NCBI RefSeq assembly: GCF_017583065.1
Contig: NZ_JAGEVL010000003.1
Location: 186,001 to 250,000, forward strand
DNA from: Staphylococcus shinii
GTDB lineage: Bacteria; Bacillota; Bacilli; Staphylococcales; Staphylococcaceae
Direction of reading: 5' to 3'
Length of the DNA: 64,000 bases
Shown here: positions 17,238-26,246 of the stretch, one piece after another
Layout of the letters: each line of letters begins with the position of its first letter
Position numbering within the stretch: the first letter of the stretch is position 1
Made by a program: the position numbers and the translations under genes
Notes under the pieces: generated by a model
The model's database searches: none
Seen by the model: only the letters and a program-made list of their open reading frames with translations
What the model was told of the DNA's origin: nothing

Positions 17238-18947
17238 TTAACTATGGAACGTCTGTCCATCTCTTACTTCTTCAACAATTCCTGCACGTACAACGAAATC
17301 TCCGAAATGCTCTCCTTCAGTTCTTTCTTTTGCATATTGGATTAGTATTGGTTTTAAATTTTCTAATATTTCGGCTTCACCAATATTTTCTTTGTAGATT
17401 TTATTTAATCTATCGCCTGTAAATCCTCCACCCAAATACATATTATATTTGCCTGGGCCTTTACCAATAAAAGCAATTTCTGCTAATGCTGGTCTCGCAC
17501 AACCATTTGGACATCCAGTCATTCTAATCGTAATTTCTTCTTCGTTTAATCCCGCTTCATCAAGTAAGTTTTCAATTTTACTAATGAGAGAAGGTAGGTA
17601 TCTTTCTGATTCTGCCATGGCTAGACCACATGTTGGGAATGCCACACAAGCCATAGAATTTCGTCTCAGACCTGTATAATTTTCACCATCTGTAATGCCA
17701 TACTCAGCGATAATTTTTTCGATTTCGGTTTTTTTATCTGCAGACACATTAGCAATGACTAAGTTCTGGTTGGGCGTTAACCTAAAATCACCTGTATGAA
17801 TTTCTGCTATGTTTCTTAATGCAGTTTTTAATTTATATTCTTCAGTGTCTTTGACGCGCCCATTTTGAACAAATAATGTATAGTGCCATTGGCCACTGCC
17901 TTCTGTCCAACCATAGCGGTCGCCATTGTCATCAAAGTGATATGGACGTGACTCTTCTAATTTCCAGCCTAAACGGTTATTGATTTCATTTTTAATCCAA
18001 TCAACACCAAGTCTATCTACCGTATATTTAAAGCGGGCATTCGTACGTACTTCACGATTACCGTAATCTCTTTGAACGGTTAATATCTTTTCACAGACAT
18101 CTACGACTTCTTCTTTCGGGAAGTATCCGATAAGACGTCCGACTTGTGGGTATGTGGCCGTATCACCATGTTTCATGCCCATGCCACCACCGACAGTAAT
18201 ATTGAATCCAACAAGTTCATCGTTTTCTAAAATGGCAATCAAGCCGATATCTTGAGAGTACACATCTATATCATTTGATGGAGGCACCGCTATACCAATC
18301 TTAAATTTACGTGGAAGATATGTTTTACCATAGATTGGCTCAGGCTCTTCATCACTTGTATCCAAAACTTTTTCACCATCTAACCAAATCTCATGATATG
18401 CCTGTGTCTTAGGCGAAAGGTGTCGACTAATATCGCTTGCGATTTGATTAACTTCACTATGCACATCGGATTGGTAGGGGTTAGGGTTGCACATCACGTT
18501 ACGATTCACGTCTCCACATGCTGCGAGTGTATCTAGTAACGATTGATTGATGTCTTTCATCGTTTGTTTTAAGTTATGTTTTAAAATGCCATGAAATTGA
18601 AATGCTTGTCTTGTTGTTAATTTTATTGTGTTATTCGCATAGGTGTTTGCGATATCATCCATCGCAATCCATTGATCTGCTGTCGAAGCACCGCCTGGCG
18701 CACGCACTCTAATCATAAAGCTATAAGCAGGCTCTAACTTTTGTTTTCTACGTTCATCACGAATATCTCTATCGTCTTGCATGTAACTACCATGGAATTT
18801 TAATAGTTTCGTGTCTTCTTCAGCGATTGCACCTGTCACTCTATCTGCTAAACCTTCGACAATCGAACCACGAAGATAATCACTGTCTGTTTTAATACGT
18901 TCCATTTCATCGAGTTTGTCTGAAAAATTCACTTTTGTTTCAGCCAT
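17238..18947 (-). CDS. cysI: Assimilatory sulfite reductase, hemoprotein beta subunit
   Basis: It reduces sulfite to sulfide by six electrons using siroheme and a 4Fe-4S cluster. The 569-residue protein shows the paired nitrite/sulfite reductase half-domains. The cluster cysteines are in [13 protein letters not shown] and [10 protein letters not shown] near residues 433-485, and the siroheme-binding region is [18 protein letters not shown]. The ATG follows AGAGGGATGATG. It is 15 bases downstream of cysJ. Confidence 0.96.
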   Translation of the reverse strand: MAETKVNFSDKLDEMERIKTDSDYLRGSIVEGLADRVTGAIAEEDTKLLKFHGSYMQDDRDIRDERRKQKLEPAYSFMIRVRAPGGASTADQWIAMDDIANTYANNTIKLTTRQAFQFHGILKHNLKQTMKDINQSLLDTLAACGDVNRNVMCNPNPYQSDVHSEVNQIASDISRHLSPKTQAYHEIWLDGEKVLDTSDEEPEPIYGKTYLPRKFKIGIAVPPSNDIDVYSQDIGLIAILENDELVGFNITVGGGMGMKHGDTATYPQVGRLIGYFPKEEVVDVCEKILTVQRDYGNREVRTNARFKYTVDRLGVDWIKNEINNRLGWKLEESRPYHFDDNGDRYGWTEGSGQWHYTLFVQNGRVKDTEEYKLKTALRNIAEIHTGDFRLTPNQNLVIANVSADKKTEIEKIIAEYGITDGENYTGLRRNSMACVAFPTCGLAMAESERYLPSLISKIENLLDEAGLNEEEITIRMTGCPNGCARPALAEIAFIGKGPGKYNMYLGGGFTGDRLNKIYKENIGEAEILENLKPILIQYAKERTEGEHFGDFVVRAGIVEEVRDGQTFHS

Positions 18948-18962
18948 ATCATCATCCCTCTC

Positions 18963-20789
18963 TTAATAAACATCTCTTTGATAACGTTTGTCTTTTTTCA
19001 TTTGAGTAAGATACGCTTCTGCATCTGTTTCAGACATGCCACCTTCTTGTTCCAAAACATAACGTATGGTTTCATGTACATCTTTTGCCATATTTTTTTC
19101 GTCACCACAAACATATAGGGCAGCGCCATCTATCAACCATTTATAAAACGCTTCGCTTTGCTCTGCAATGCGGTGTTGAACATATACTTTTTCATCAGTA
19201 TCACGTGAAAAAGCCACGTCTAATTTTGATAGTGTTTCGTCTTTCAACCATGCTTGCCATTCCGTTTGATATAAAAAGTCTGTAGTGAAATATTGTTCAC
19301 CAAAGAATAGCCATGTATTACCAGATAACCCTAACTCTTCACGTTCTTGTAAATATGATCTAAACGGCGCTACGCCTGTACCAGGACCAATCATTATTAC
19401 AGGTGTTGTTTCGTCAAATGGGAATTTGAAATTTGGATTTTTCTTTAAATATATTGGAATTGTATCTCCCGGTTGTATACGTTCAGCTAATTGTACTGAA
19501 CACACACCATTACGAGCTCGTTCATGCGCTTCGTATCTAACTGCGCCAACAGTTATATGAACCTCATCAGGCGTTGCTTCGTAACTACTTGCTATAGAAT
19601 ATTCTCTTGGTGGTAATTTTCTTAGGAATTTATATAAGTTTCCAGGACTTAAATTTGTTGCTGGGAATGCATTTAATAGGTCTATAACATCACGGCCATC
19701 AATGTATTGTTGTATCCACTCAGCATCTTCTACCTGTGCAAGTAATTCGGTATTTCCAAATAACTCAGCTGCTTTTTGTAATAATGGTTTCGTTAATTTT
19801 GTAACTTCAAAGTGTTCTGTTAATGCTTTTTCTAAAGTTAATGTATCACCATCGTCATTAATAGTTACCTCTGTATCTTTGTCCCAGCCTAATGTCTCGG
19901 TTAATAATGACACTATCTCTGGATCGTTTTGAGGTAAGACTACGACACAATCTCCAGGTTCAAATGATTCTCCATAGTTGTCTAATAACAACTCAATGTG
20001 TCTAACTTCTTTGTTAGATCCTCTGCCATTGAGGTTAATATTTTCTAACACTTCAGCTTGATATGGGTTTGCTTTGGTATAACGTTTTTCTTTTGCTGAT
20101 TGTACAGTTTCAGTAGATGTCACTGTTGGCTCATTACCAGAAGATTGATTGATTATTTCAATATTGGTATTCATCCATTTTTCTGCTAATTCATCAAAAT
20201 CTAAATCACAATCTTGTCTTTCAGCTAACTGCTCAGCACCTAACTCTAGTAATCTAGCATCAAAATCCTTACCAGTTTGGCAGAAATATTCATACGATTC
20301 GTCACCTAAAGCTAATACTGAGAACCTTACATTTTCTAGTTTCGGTGCCTTACGACTATGTATAAATTCATGGAATGTAAGTGCATTATCTGGAGGATCA
20401 CCTTCACCATGTGTTGCAGTAATGACAAATAAATCCTCTACTTTTTTCAATTCTTTTGGTTTAAATTCGTCCATCGCTGTTAATTTCACAGTATGGTTTT
20501 GTTCGACAAGACGGTCGGCAAATATTTCAGCTAAACTCTGTGCGTTACCTGTTTCGGAGCCATAAACGACGGTGATGTGACGATTATTCACTTCTGTTTC
20601 TGATTCAGAATTCAATACATATTCTGCTACTTGTTGTGGCACCTCAGATGCTGATTCTTGCGTGGTTTGTTGTGCCGTAAGATAGCCACTTAGCCAAATT
20701 TGTTGTTCTGCTGTTAATGTTTGAAAAATTTGATTTAATTGCGCCGCCTGTTCCGCGTCAAAAGGGCTATTTGATACTGATAAATTCAC
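18963..20789 (-). CDS. cysJ: Sulfite reductase, NADPH flavoprotein alpha subunit
   Basis: It passes electrons from NADPH through FAD and FMN to CysI. The 608-residue protein has a flavodoxin domain (VVYGSETGNAQ near residue 74, GEGDPPDNA), then a ferredoxin-reductase module with REYSIASS for FAD, GPGTGVAPFRSYLQERE and YVCGDEKNMAKDVHETI for NADPH, and the terminal RYQRDVY. The start is GTG at 20789 behind GAGGTGA. It is separated from cysH by 192 bases containing a hairpin. A closely similar orphan paralogue lies at 32725-34581. Confidence 0.95.
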   Translation of the reverse strand: MNLSVSNSPFDAEQAAQLNQIFQTLTAEQQIWLSGYLTAQQTTQESASEVPQQVAEYVLNSESETEVNNRHITVVYGSETGNAQSLAEIFADRLVEQNHTVKLTAMDEFKPKELKKVEDLFVITATHGEGDPPDNALTFHEFIHSRKAPKLENVRFSVLALGDESYEYFCQTGKDFDARLLELGAEQLAERQDCDLDFDELAEKWMNTNIEIINQSSGNEPTVTSTETVQSAKEKRYTKANPYQAEVLENINLNGRGSNKEVRHIELLLDNYGESFEPGDCVVVLPQNDPEIVSLLTETLGWDKDTEVTINDDGDTLTLEKALTEHFEVTKLTKPLLQKAAELFGNTELLAQVEDAEWIQQYIDGRDVIDLLNAFPATNLSPGNLYKFLRKLPPREYSIASSYEATPDEVHITVGAVRYEAHERARNGVCSVQLAERIQPGDTIPIYLKKNPNFKFPFDETTPVIMIGPGTGVAPFRSYLQEREELGLSGNTWLFFGEQYFTTDFLYQTEWQAWLKDETLSKLDVAFSRDTDEKVYVQHRIAEQSEAFYKWLIDGAALYVCGDEKNMAKDVHETIRYVLEQEGGMSETDAEAYLTQMKKDKRYQRDVY

Positions 20790-20930
20790 AATGCGTTCAC
20801 CTCAATTTTTATTTTTAAAGCCATGGATATTTAAATTTTTTATTTCTTTGCTTTTAACATTAATTTTTAAATACTAATTAATAGGGGAATATTTAAAAAT
20901 AACATAATATTCGATGTTATGATTCTTTAT

Positions 20931-20955
20931 ATACCCGATACGAATACTAGGGTAT
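20931..20955 (-). promoter_or_regulatory. Hairpin between cysH and cysJ
   Basis: On the mRNA strand, ATACCC and GGGTAT pair, with a further short inner stem closed by TTCG. The arms are the only GC-rich bases in this AT-rich spacer. It is not followed by a U-tract, so it is more likely an mRNA processing/stability element or a protein operator than a terminator. Confidence 0.45.
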
Positions 20956-20981
20956 TGGTACAAAAAAATTTCTAACCTCAG

Positions 20982-21710
20982 TTATGGTTTATTAGTGGTA
21001 TGAAGACCACATTCTGTTTTGGTAGAATTACTCCATCTGCCTGCTCTTGAGTCTCCTGAACCTGACACAGCTGCTGTACACGGGATACAACCAATACTCG
21101 GATAATTAAAATCATGTAATTCGTTATAATGTAAATCATATTTTTTGATATATGCCCATACATCGTCCCACGTCCAATGGATTAGTGGACACACTTTAAC
21201 AGACTTAAATCGCTCATCTTTATTAATAAAATTAGTAGATTGACGACTTGGTGATTGCTCTCTTCTTAATCCTGAAACCCAAGCTGTCGCACCAGACAAC
21301 ACTTCTTCTAGTGGTTTAATTTTACGAATGTAACAACATTGATTTGGATCATTCTTCCAGAGTGCTGGATTAAATTGATCCGCCTGTTCTTCTAAAGTAA
21401 GATCTGGCTGTTTAAGTTTTATATTCAATTCTGGATAACGTGCTTTAACACGATCTATTAAATCATATGTCTCTTGGAAATGAAGGTTTGTATCTAAGAA
21501 TACAATTTCAGCATCTTTTTTCACACTGTAAATTAAATCAATTAAAATCATACCTTCAGCACCAAAGCTACATGAATATATAATAGAATCGCCATATGTT
21601 TCGTATGCCCATGCGATTACCTCACGAGCGCCTTTCGTTTCATCTGTGATATCTAATGTATCAAAAGCGTTTGGCTTAAAGTTCTCATACGTAATTTTTG
21701 CTTCTGACAT
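20982..21710 (-). CDS. cysH: APS/PAPS reductase with 4Fe-4S cysteine motif
   Basis: It reduces activated sulfate to sulfite. The 242-residue protein has the PP-loop YSCSFGAEGMILIDLI, and DTNLHFQET. The iron-sulfur ligands CC (in QCCYIRK) and CIPC (in SIGCIPCTAAV) are those of APS-reducing enzymes, and the catalytic ECGLH is near the C-terminus. In Bacillus the equivalent enzyme accepts both APS and PAPS, so coexistence with CysC is reasonable. It is the first gene of the operon, with AAGGGGATGA before the ATG. Confidence 0.95.
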   Translation of the reverse strand: MSEAKITYENFKPNAFDTLDITDETKGAREVIAWAYETYGDSIIYSCSFGAEGMILIDLIYSVKKDAEIVFLDTNLHFQETYDLIDRVKARYPELNIKLKQPDLTLEEQADQFNPALWKNDPNQCCYIRKIKPLEEVLSGATAWVSGLRREQSPSRQSTNFINKDERFKSVKVCPLIHWTWDDVWAYIKKYDLHYNELHDFNYPSIGCIPCTAAVSGSGDSRAGRWSNSTKTECGLHTTNKP

Positions 21711-21775
21711 GAATGGGTCATCCCCTTTTCTTTTAATGTGCGTTGATTAAAAGTTCACGTTACATTTATTTTTAG

Positions 21776-21793
21776 AATTATTCGAAAATAATT
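21776..21793. promoter_or_regulatory. Inverted repeat at the cysH transcription start
   Basis: AATTATT and AATAATT flank four bases, starting about 10 bases downstream of the -10 box. This is a usual repressor position. CymR, the sulfur regulator of this group, is a candidate, but I cannot match its consensus with confidence. Confidence 0.4.
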
Positions 21794-21802
21794 ATGTTAA
21801 AC

Positions 21803-21831
21803 ACTTTACCCACTGAAATTTTTTATGTCAA
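21803..21831 (-). promoter_or_regulatory. SigA-type promoter of the cysH operon
   Basis: On the minus strand, TTGACA (21831-21826), a 17-base spacer and TAAAGT (21808-21803). The -35 box is perfect. The leader to the cysH ATG is about 85 bases. The rest of the 21711-22048 gap shows only AT-rich sequence, with no SAM riboswitch seen. Confidence 0.65.
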
Positions 21832-22048
21832 GTTCATCTTTTAATAATTCAAAATGTTAAAATTCTACTAATTATATTAAATGAAATCGCTTTATAAACC
21901 TATTTAAAAACGTTTTTCAATAATTATTTTAAAAAAATAATTATAATAATCTACTGCTTGCAATATCGCTCAAACGTGCGGTTTTATAGTATTTTTATAT
22001 TTTTTGAAAAATTTTAAAATTTTTATAATAATTCTAATTTAAAACCAA

Positions 22049-22084
22049 AAATACCAACAAACATTTGAATGCTTGTTGGTATTT
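22049..22084 (-). terminator. Terminator of the flavohaemoglobin gene
   Basis: A near-perfect stem pairs AAATACCAACAA with TTGTTGGTATTT around an ATTtgaAT-type apex, followed on the minus strand by TTGGTTTT. It starts 27 bases past the hmp stop. Confidence 0.7.
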
Positions 22085-22111
22085 AGTAATTTTTTATTTT
22101 ATACGCACTAA

Positions 22112-23257
22112 TTAAACAGAAAAGCTTAGTCTTGGAATGAATGTTTCAAAATGAACATGATCCATTGAAATATTCAACGATTGTAATTCAGCAATCATCG
22201 CTTTCAGGAATGAATTTCCTCCACATACGTACACCTCAGTATTTTCATCTACATACTCGCTCAATTGCTCCGTTTCAATAAATCCGTCACTATCGCGAAA
22301 ATGCTTAATAAAAGTAGCATATTCTGATTGCTCAGTTATTTGATTTAATTTTTCTTCAAAAGCGACGTTTTCTGCATTTGATGTTGATTGTAAGAATATT
22401 GCAGGCGTGCCAGCTTTAATTGCTTCATCATACATTGAAACAAGTGGTGTGACACCTACGCCAGAACCTAAAAACAATTGTTTAGCCAATTTATTTTCCA
22501 ATTTAAAACCGCCAACGGGTGCAGATAAATTTAATGTGTCACCAACAGAAACTTCATCATGTAAAATCGTTGATACTTCACCTTCATGTGTTTCTGTCAC
22601 ATCTCTTCTGACACCAAAAGTTAAGAAATCCGTGCCGCCATCGACAATAGAATAATGTCTTTTAGCTTGGTATGGTAATTTATCGCTAGAAACGTCTACA
22701 GTGATGTACTGACCAGGTACAAATTGACTCAAATCTATTTCGTCGGATTTAACGGTAAATGATTTAATTAATTCTGTTTCCTTCGTAATTTGCGTAACTT
22801 CAAACGGTTTAAAACCTTCCCATGCCATGTGGTTATATACTTCTTTCTCTAAACCAATAAACGCATCAGCAATTTCATCATACGCTTTTACCCAAGCTTG
22901 AATAATTGGGTCTTCATCTTTCAACCCAGTTACTTCTTCAATGGCCCAAATTAAATTTTCACCGACAATTGGATAATGTTCTGGTTTAACTTGTAATGCG
23001 CAATGTTTATACACGACTGGCATAATGGCCGGCACAATCGGTGTTAAATCTTCAATATTTTCTGCTGCAGCAACTACAGCCATTGCTAAAGCAGAAGATT
23101 GTAATCCTCTTTTTTGATTCGTTTGATTAAATACATTTTTCAATTCTGGGTGTTCTTCAAATAATCTTTTATAAAAAATCGCAGTAATATCTTGCCCTTT
23201 TTCTTTAAGTAATGGTATCGTTTCTCTAATTGTTTGAATCTCTGTCTCGCTTAACAT
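22112..23257 (-). CDS. hmp: Flavohaemoglobin, nitric oxide dioxygenase
   Basis: It converts NO to nitrate with O2 and NADPH. The 381-residue protein has an N-terminal globin domain (distal Tyr in FYKRLFEEHPEL, proximal His in VYKHCALQVKPEHY near residues 82-95) and a C-terminal reductase domain. The latter has RHYSIVDGG for FAD, FLGSGVGVTPLVSMYDE for NAD(P)H and YVCGGNSFLKAMIAEL. The start is set by GGAGG before the ATG. The upstream region carries repeated TTGTGA-type boxes, suggesting NO- or oxygen-responsive control by a ResD/SrrA-type regulator. Confidence 0.93.
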   Translation of the reverse strand: MLSETEIQTIRETIPLLKEKGQDITAIFYKRLFEEHPELKNVFNQTNQKRGLQSSALAMAVVAAAENIEDLTPIVPAIMPVVYKHCALQVKPEHYPIVGENLIWAIEEVTGLKDEDPIIQAWVKAYDEIADAFIGLEKEVYNHMAWEGFKPFEVTQITKETELIKSFTVKSDEIDLSQFVPGQYITVDVSSDKLPYQAKRHYSIVDGGTDFLTFGVRRDVTETHEGEVSTILHDEVSVGDTLNLSAPVGGFKLENKLAKQLFLGSGVGVTPLVSMYDEAIKAGTPAIFLQSTSNAENVAFEEKLNQITEQSEYATFIKHFRDSDGFIETEQLSEYVDENTEVYVCGGNSFLKAMIAELQSLNISMDHVHFETFIPRLSFSV

Positions 23258-23331
23258 TTGACCCCTCCTACCTAGTTCTATATTCCCATTATTAATCGAG
23301 TTAAATTACCTTGCAACATTACATAATTAAA

Positions 23332-23388
23332 TTCACAAAATTATCACATGCTATATTCATAAGTTTGTAACTTATTTATTTTTCACAA
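23332..23388 (-). promoter_or_regulatory. TTGTGA-type repeats upstream of hmp
   Basis: On the hmp strand, TTGTGAA occurs at 23388-23382 and 23338-23332, with a TGTGAT between them (23349-23344). ResD/SrrA-type response regulators recognise TTGTGAA-like repeats upstream of NO-stress and anaerobic genes. The rest of the 23258-23589 gap holds no other structure that I can name. Confidence 0.4.
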
Positions 23389-23589
23389 TTAATTTGCTGT
23401 AATAAAAAATTTAACGTCTAATTTATATTTCATTAATGTGTCTCAAATTGTAAAAACTCTTGGAATTAATCAACTATATTTTTTTAAAGTAGCGTAGTTG
23501 ATGAGATTAATGAAACTAACTAGTAGTGCGTAATCATTATATTGTCTGTAAATATCATGTTTAAAATTGTGTTTCTAAAAATAGAAAAA

Positions 23590-23624
23590 GACAGAAATCA
23601 TATTGTTCTAAAATGATTTCTGTC
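23590..23624 (-). terminator. Strong terminator of the parB-like gene
   Basis: GACAGAAATCAT and ATGATTTCTGTC form a perfect 12-bp stem around an 11-base loop, followed on the minus strand by TTTTTCTATTTTT. It lies 54 bases past the stop. Confidence 0.85.
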
Positions 23625-23677
23625 ATATTTCTTAAGTATAAATTCTAAATCTATAGTTTGAATCATCAGTATGTTAA

Positions 23678-24559
23678 CTAACCGTTGTTATACTTATTAT
23701 TCAATTGATGTATCAAGCGTTTAAACTCTACTTCAGATTTAAATTCAAAAGTAATTTGACCTTTAGTCTTGTTTGTAGAAATAGCTACACTAGTACCATA
23801 TTGCTCTTTTAGTTGTCGCTCTTGTTGCCTAATAAATTTAGGCTTAGTAATTTTTGCGTTTTCAGTTGCATGGCTCTTTTTCTCACTGAAATGCGTTGTT
23901 ACATATTGCTCTAATTCTCTTACACTCCAAGACTCCCGGTGGGCTTTGTTAGCGATTTGTTGCATTTTTTGTGTATCTTTGACAATCAATAAAGTGCGGC
24001 CATGTGCGCCAGATAACGAACCATTTTTCACCATATTGGAGACTGATTGAGGCAAGTGCAATAATCGTAACATATTTGCGATGTAAGGCCTTGATTTACT
24101 TAAACGTTGTGCAACGGCTTGTTGTGTTAAGTTTAGATCATCCATCAATTTGCGGTAACTTTCTGCTTCTTCAATTGCATTTAAATCTTCACGTTGTAAA
24201 TTTTCTATAATAGCTAGTTCCATCATATCTTCGTCTGTTAGTGATTTTACGATTGCAGGAACTTCTTTTAAGCCTGCAATACCAGCTGCTCTGAAACGTC
24301 TTTCACCCACTACAATATTATAACCAGCAATTGTTTTTCTTAATACGATAGGTTGAAGGATACCGTGTAATTTAATAGATTCAGCAAGGTCTTTTAAACG
24401 TTCTTCATCAAATGTTTTTCGAGGTTGATATGGATTAGCTTTAATGTCTTGAATTTTTATATTTTGAACTTTTGCATCTGCTTCTAAAATTAATCGTTGA
24501 TCTTGTTCATTTTCGATTTTAAAACACCCACTTCCCTTGTTATCACCAAATTGATACAT
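23678..24559 (-). CDS. parB: ParB/Spo0J-family chromosome partition protein
   Basis: The 293-residue protein has the ParB N-domain motifs IKANPYQPRKTFDEERL, GYNIVVGERRFRAA (the CTP/phosphate-binding GERRFR box) and ENLQREDLNAIEEA. It then has a helix-turn-helix TQQAVAQRLSKSRPYIANML that binds parS, and a C-terminal dimer region. About 35 residues precede the first motif, and the ATG at 24559 has no good ribosome site, so the start is uncertain. No parA lies beside it. It is divergent from the met operon, the arrangement known in staphylococci. Confidence 0.88.
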   Translation of the reverse strand: MYQFGDNKGSGCFKIENEQDQRLILEADAKVQNIKIQDIKANPYQPRKTFDEERLKDLAESIKLHGILQPIVLRKTIAGYNIVVGERRFRAAGIAGLKEVPAIVKSLTDEDMMELAIIENLQREDLNAIEEAESYRKLMDDLNLTQQAVAQRLSKSRPYIANMLRLLHLPQSVSNMVKNGSLSGAHGRTLLIVKDTQKMQQIANKAHRESWSVRELEQYVTTHFSEKKSHATENAKITKPKFIRQQERQLKEQYGTSVAISTNKTKGQITFEFKSEVEFKRLIHQLNNKYNNG

Positions 24560-24717
24560 ATACTCATATACTTATTATATCATCACTGCAACACCATAAA
24601 ATACAGCTAACAAAATTTAGTTTAATCTAAATTTTCAGAAAAGTTATTGACAAATATAATTTTAATGTGTAACCTTGGGTATATCAAATTCGTAATGACA
24701 TATTTCACACACAGTAA

Positions 24718-25120
24718 CAAGGAAAGTAAAACTTACACTGCTGACACAGAGAGTCTTTGATACGCTGAAAGAAGACACGGAAAGAAAGTTTGAAAATGGC
24801 CTTTGAGTGTTGATGCCAATATGAGGTATCAACGGGATCGCCCGTTATAGCGATACAGTATTAACATTTTGTTAAATGGCGTACTGGATTTTCCACACGT
24901 CGTATATTTCGTTAATACTCATTTTATTCCAACATAAGATGAGTTTTTATTTTTATTGAAAATACGATTATATGATTCAGATAACGCCAATCACATAACA
25001 ACTTGGTGTACTGGATAAGGTTACTTTAGTGATAAAGTAACAAACAAAGGTGGTACCGCGAGCTAAGCTTTCGTCCTTTACATCCGAATTATTCGGGTTT
25101 AAAGGACGGAAGCTTTTTTA
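24718..25120 (+). promoter_or_regulatory. Methionine T-box leader of the met operon
   Basis: The leader carries the canonical T-box element GGTGGTACCGCG (25049-25060). The terminator pairs AAGCTT.CGTCCTTTA with TAAAGGACG.AAGCTT (25065-25115), followed by T6. In stem I, AGAGAGTC (about 24751) and GCTGAAAGA face the specifier strand GAAAATGGCCTTTGAGTG, giving an ATG (Met) specifier at 24796-24798. Uncharged methionine tRNA would stabilise the antiterminator and switch on metICFE. TTGACA at 24647-24652 is a possible -35 box, but its -10 box is poor. This accounts for the whole gap from 24560 to 25142. Confidence 0.92.
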
Positions 25121-25142
25121 TTTTAAAAGGAGGTTAACAATT

Positions 25143-26246
25143 ATGAAAAATACTGAATTCGCACAGATCGCACTTTCTCAAGATCATACAGGTGCAATCG
25201 CTAATCCAATATACTTATCTACAGCATATCAACACCCTAAGCTCGGGGCTTCAACAGGATATGACTATACAAGAACTAAAAATCCAACACGTTCTGCATT
25301 TGAAGAAGCATTTGCAAAACTTGAAAGAGGTACTGCTTCATTTGCAACGTCTAGCGGTATGTCTGCCATCCAATTAATTTGTAACTTATTTAAATCTGGT
25401 GATGAAATTTTAGTTTCTTTCGACTTATACGGTGGTACTTTTAGACTTTTTGATTTTTACGAGCAGCAATACGGTATAAATTTCAAATATGTTGATTTCC
25501 TTAATTATGAAGAAGTAGAACAAAGTATTACAGAAAATACAAAAGCACTATTTATCGAACCGATTTCTAATCCGCAAATGATAGAAGTCGATATTGATCC
25601 ATATTACATTTTAAGTAAAAAGTTCAACCTATTATCTATCATAGATAATACATTTTTAACGCCATATCTTTCAACTCCGCTTGAAGAAGGTGCGGATATC
25701 GTTTTACATTCGGCTACAAAATATATCGGAGGTCACAACGATGTCCTCGCAGGTGTTGTGACTGTAAAAGATGAACAACTTGCTGAACAACTAGGACAAT
25801 TACACAATATGATTGGCGCGACGCTATCGCCTTTCGATAGTTATCTATTACAACGTGGCCTAAAAACATTGCATTTAAGAATGGATCGTTCTGAATATAA
25901 TGCTAAATTACTTGCCGAACGATGTAGTCAACTAGAAGCCATTGATCAAGTACTTTACAGCGGACGTACTGGTATGTTGAGTTTAAGGCTAAACAAAAAT
26001 TATAAAGCCGATAAATTCTTAGAACATTTAGAAGTTTGTATTTTCGCTGAAAGCTTAGGTGGCACTGAAACATTTATTACTTTCCCATACACACAAACGC
26101 ATGTAGATATGCCAGATGAAGAAAAAGATAAACGTGGCATAGACGAATATTTATTAAGGTTATCCATTGGCATTGAGAATTATGAAGATATCGAACAAGA
26201 TATTATTCAAGCATTAGAAAAATCTAAACAAGGAGTGATTTCATGA
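25143..26246 (+). CDS. metI: Cystathionine gamma-synthase / O-acetylhomoserine (thiol)-lyase
   Basis: This PLP enzyme of transsulfuration joins an activated homoserine with cysteine (or sulfide). The 367-residue protein has YDYTRTKNPTRSAFEE, the cofactor-binding ATSSGMSAI and the active Lys in LHSATKYIGGHNDVLAG. The ATG at 25143 has AAAGGAGG 9 bases before it. The frame is open back to 25050, but that part is the T-box terminator, not protein. Its stop overlaps the metC start as ATGA. Confidence 0.94.
   Translation: MKNTEFAQIALSQDHTGAIANPIYLSTAYQHPKLGASTGYDYTRTKNPTRSAFEEAFAKLERGTASFATSSGMSAIQLICNLFKSGDEILVSFDLYGGTFRLFDFYEQQYGINFKYVDFLNYEEVEQSITENTKALFIEPISNPQMIEVDIDPYYILSKKFNLLSIIDNTFLTPYLSTPLEEGADIVLHSATKYIGGHNDVLAGVVTVKDEQLAEQLGQLHNMIGATLSPFDSYLLQRGLKTLHLRMDRSEYNAKLLAERCSQLEAIDQVLYSGRTGMLSLRLNKNYKADKFLEHLEVCIFAESLGGTETFITFPYTQTHVDMPDEEKDKRGIDEYLLRLSIGIENYEDIEQDIIQALEKSKQGVIS

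Noticed and set aside
19197..19212. parS-like sequence with CACGTG core in cysJ (about 13 of 16 bases)
   Set aside because: It falls in codons for the conserved FSRDT motif of CysJ and has mismatches in both arms, so chance is the simpler explanation despite the parB gene 4.5 kb away.
21711..22048. SAM riboswitch upstream of cysH, as in Bacillus
   Set aside because: No S-box-like conserved core or terminator is visible; only a promoter and a short inverted repeat.
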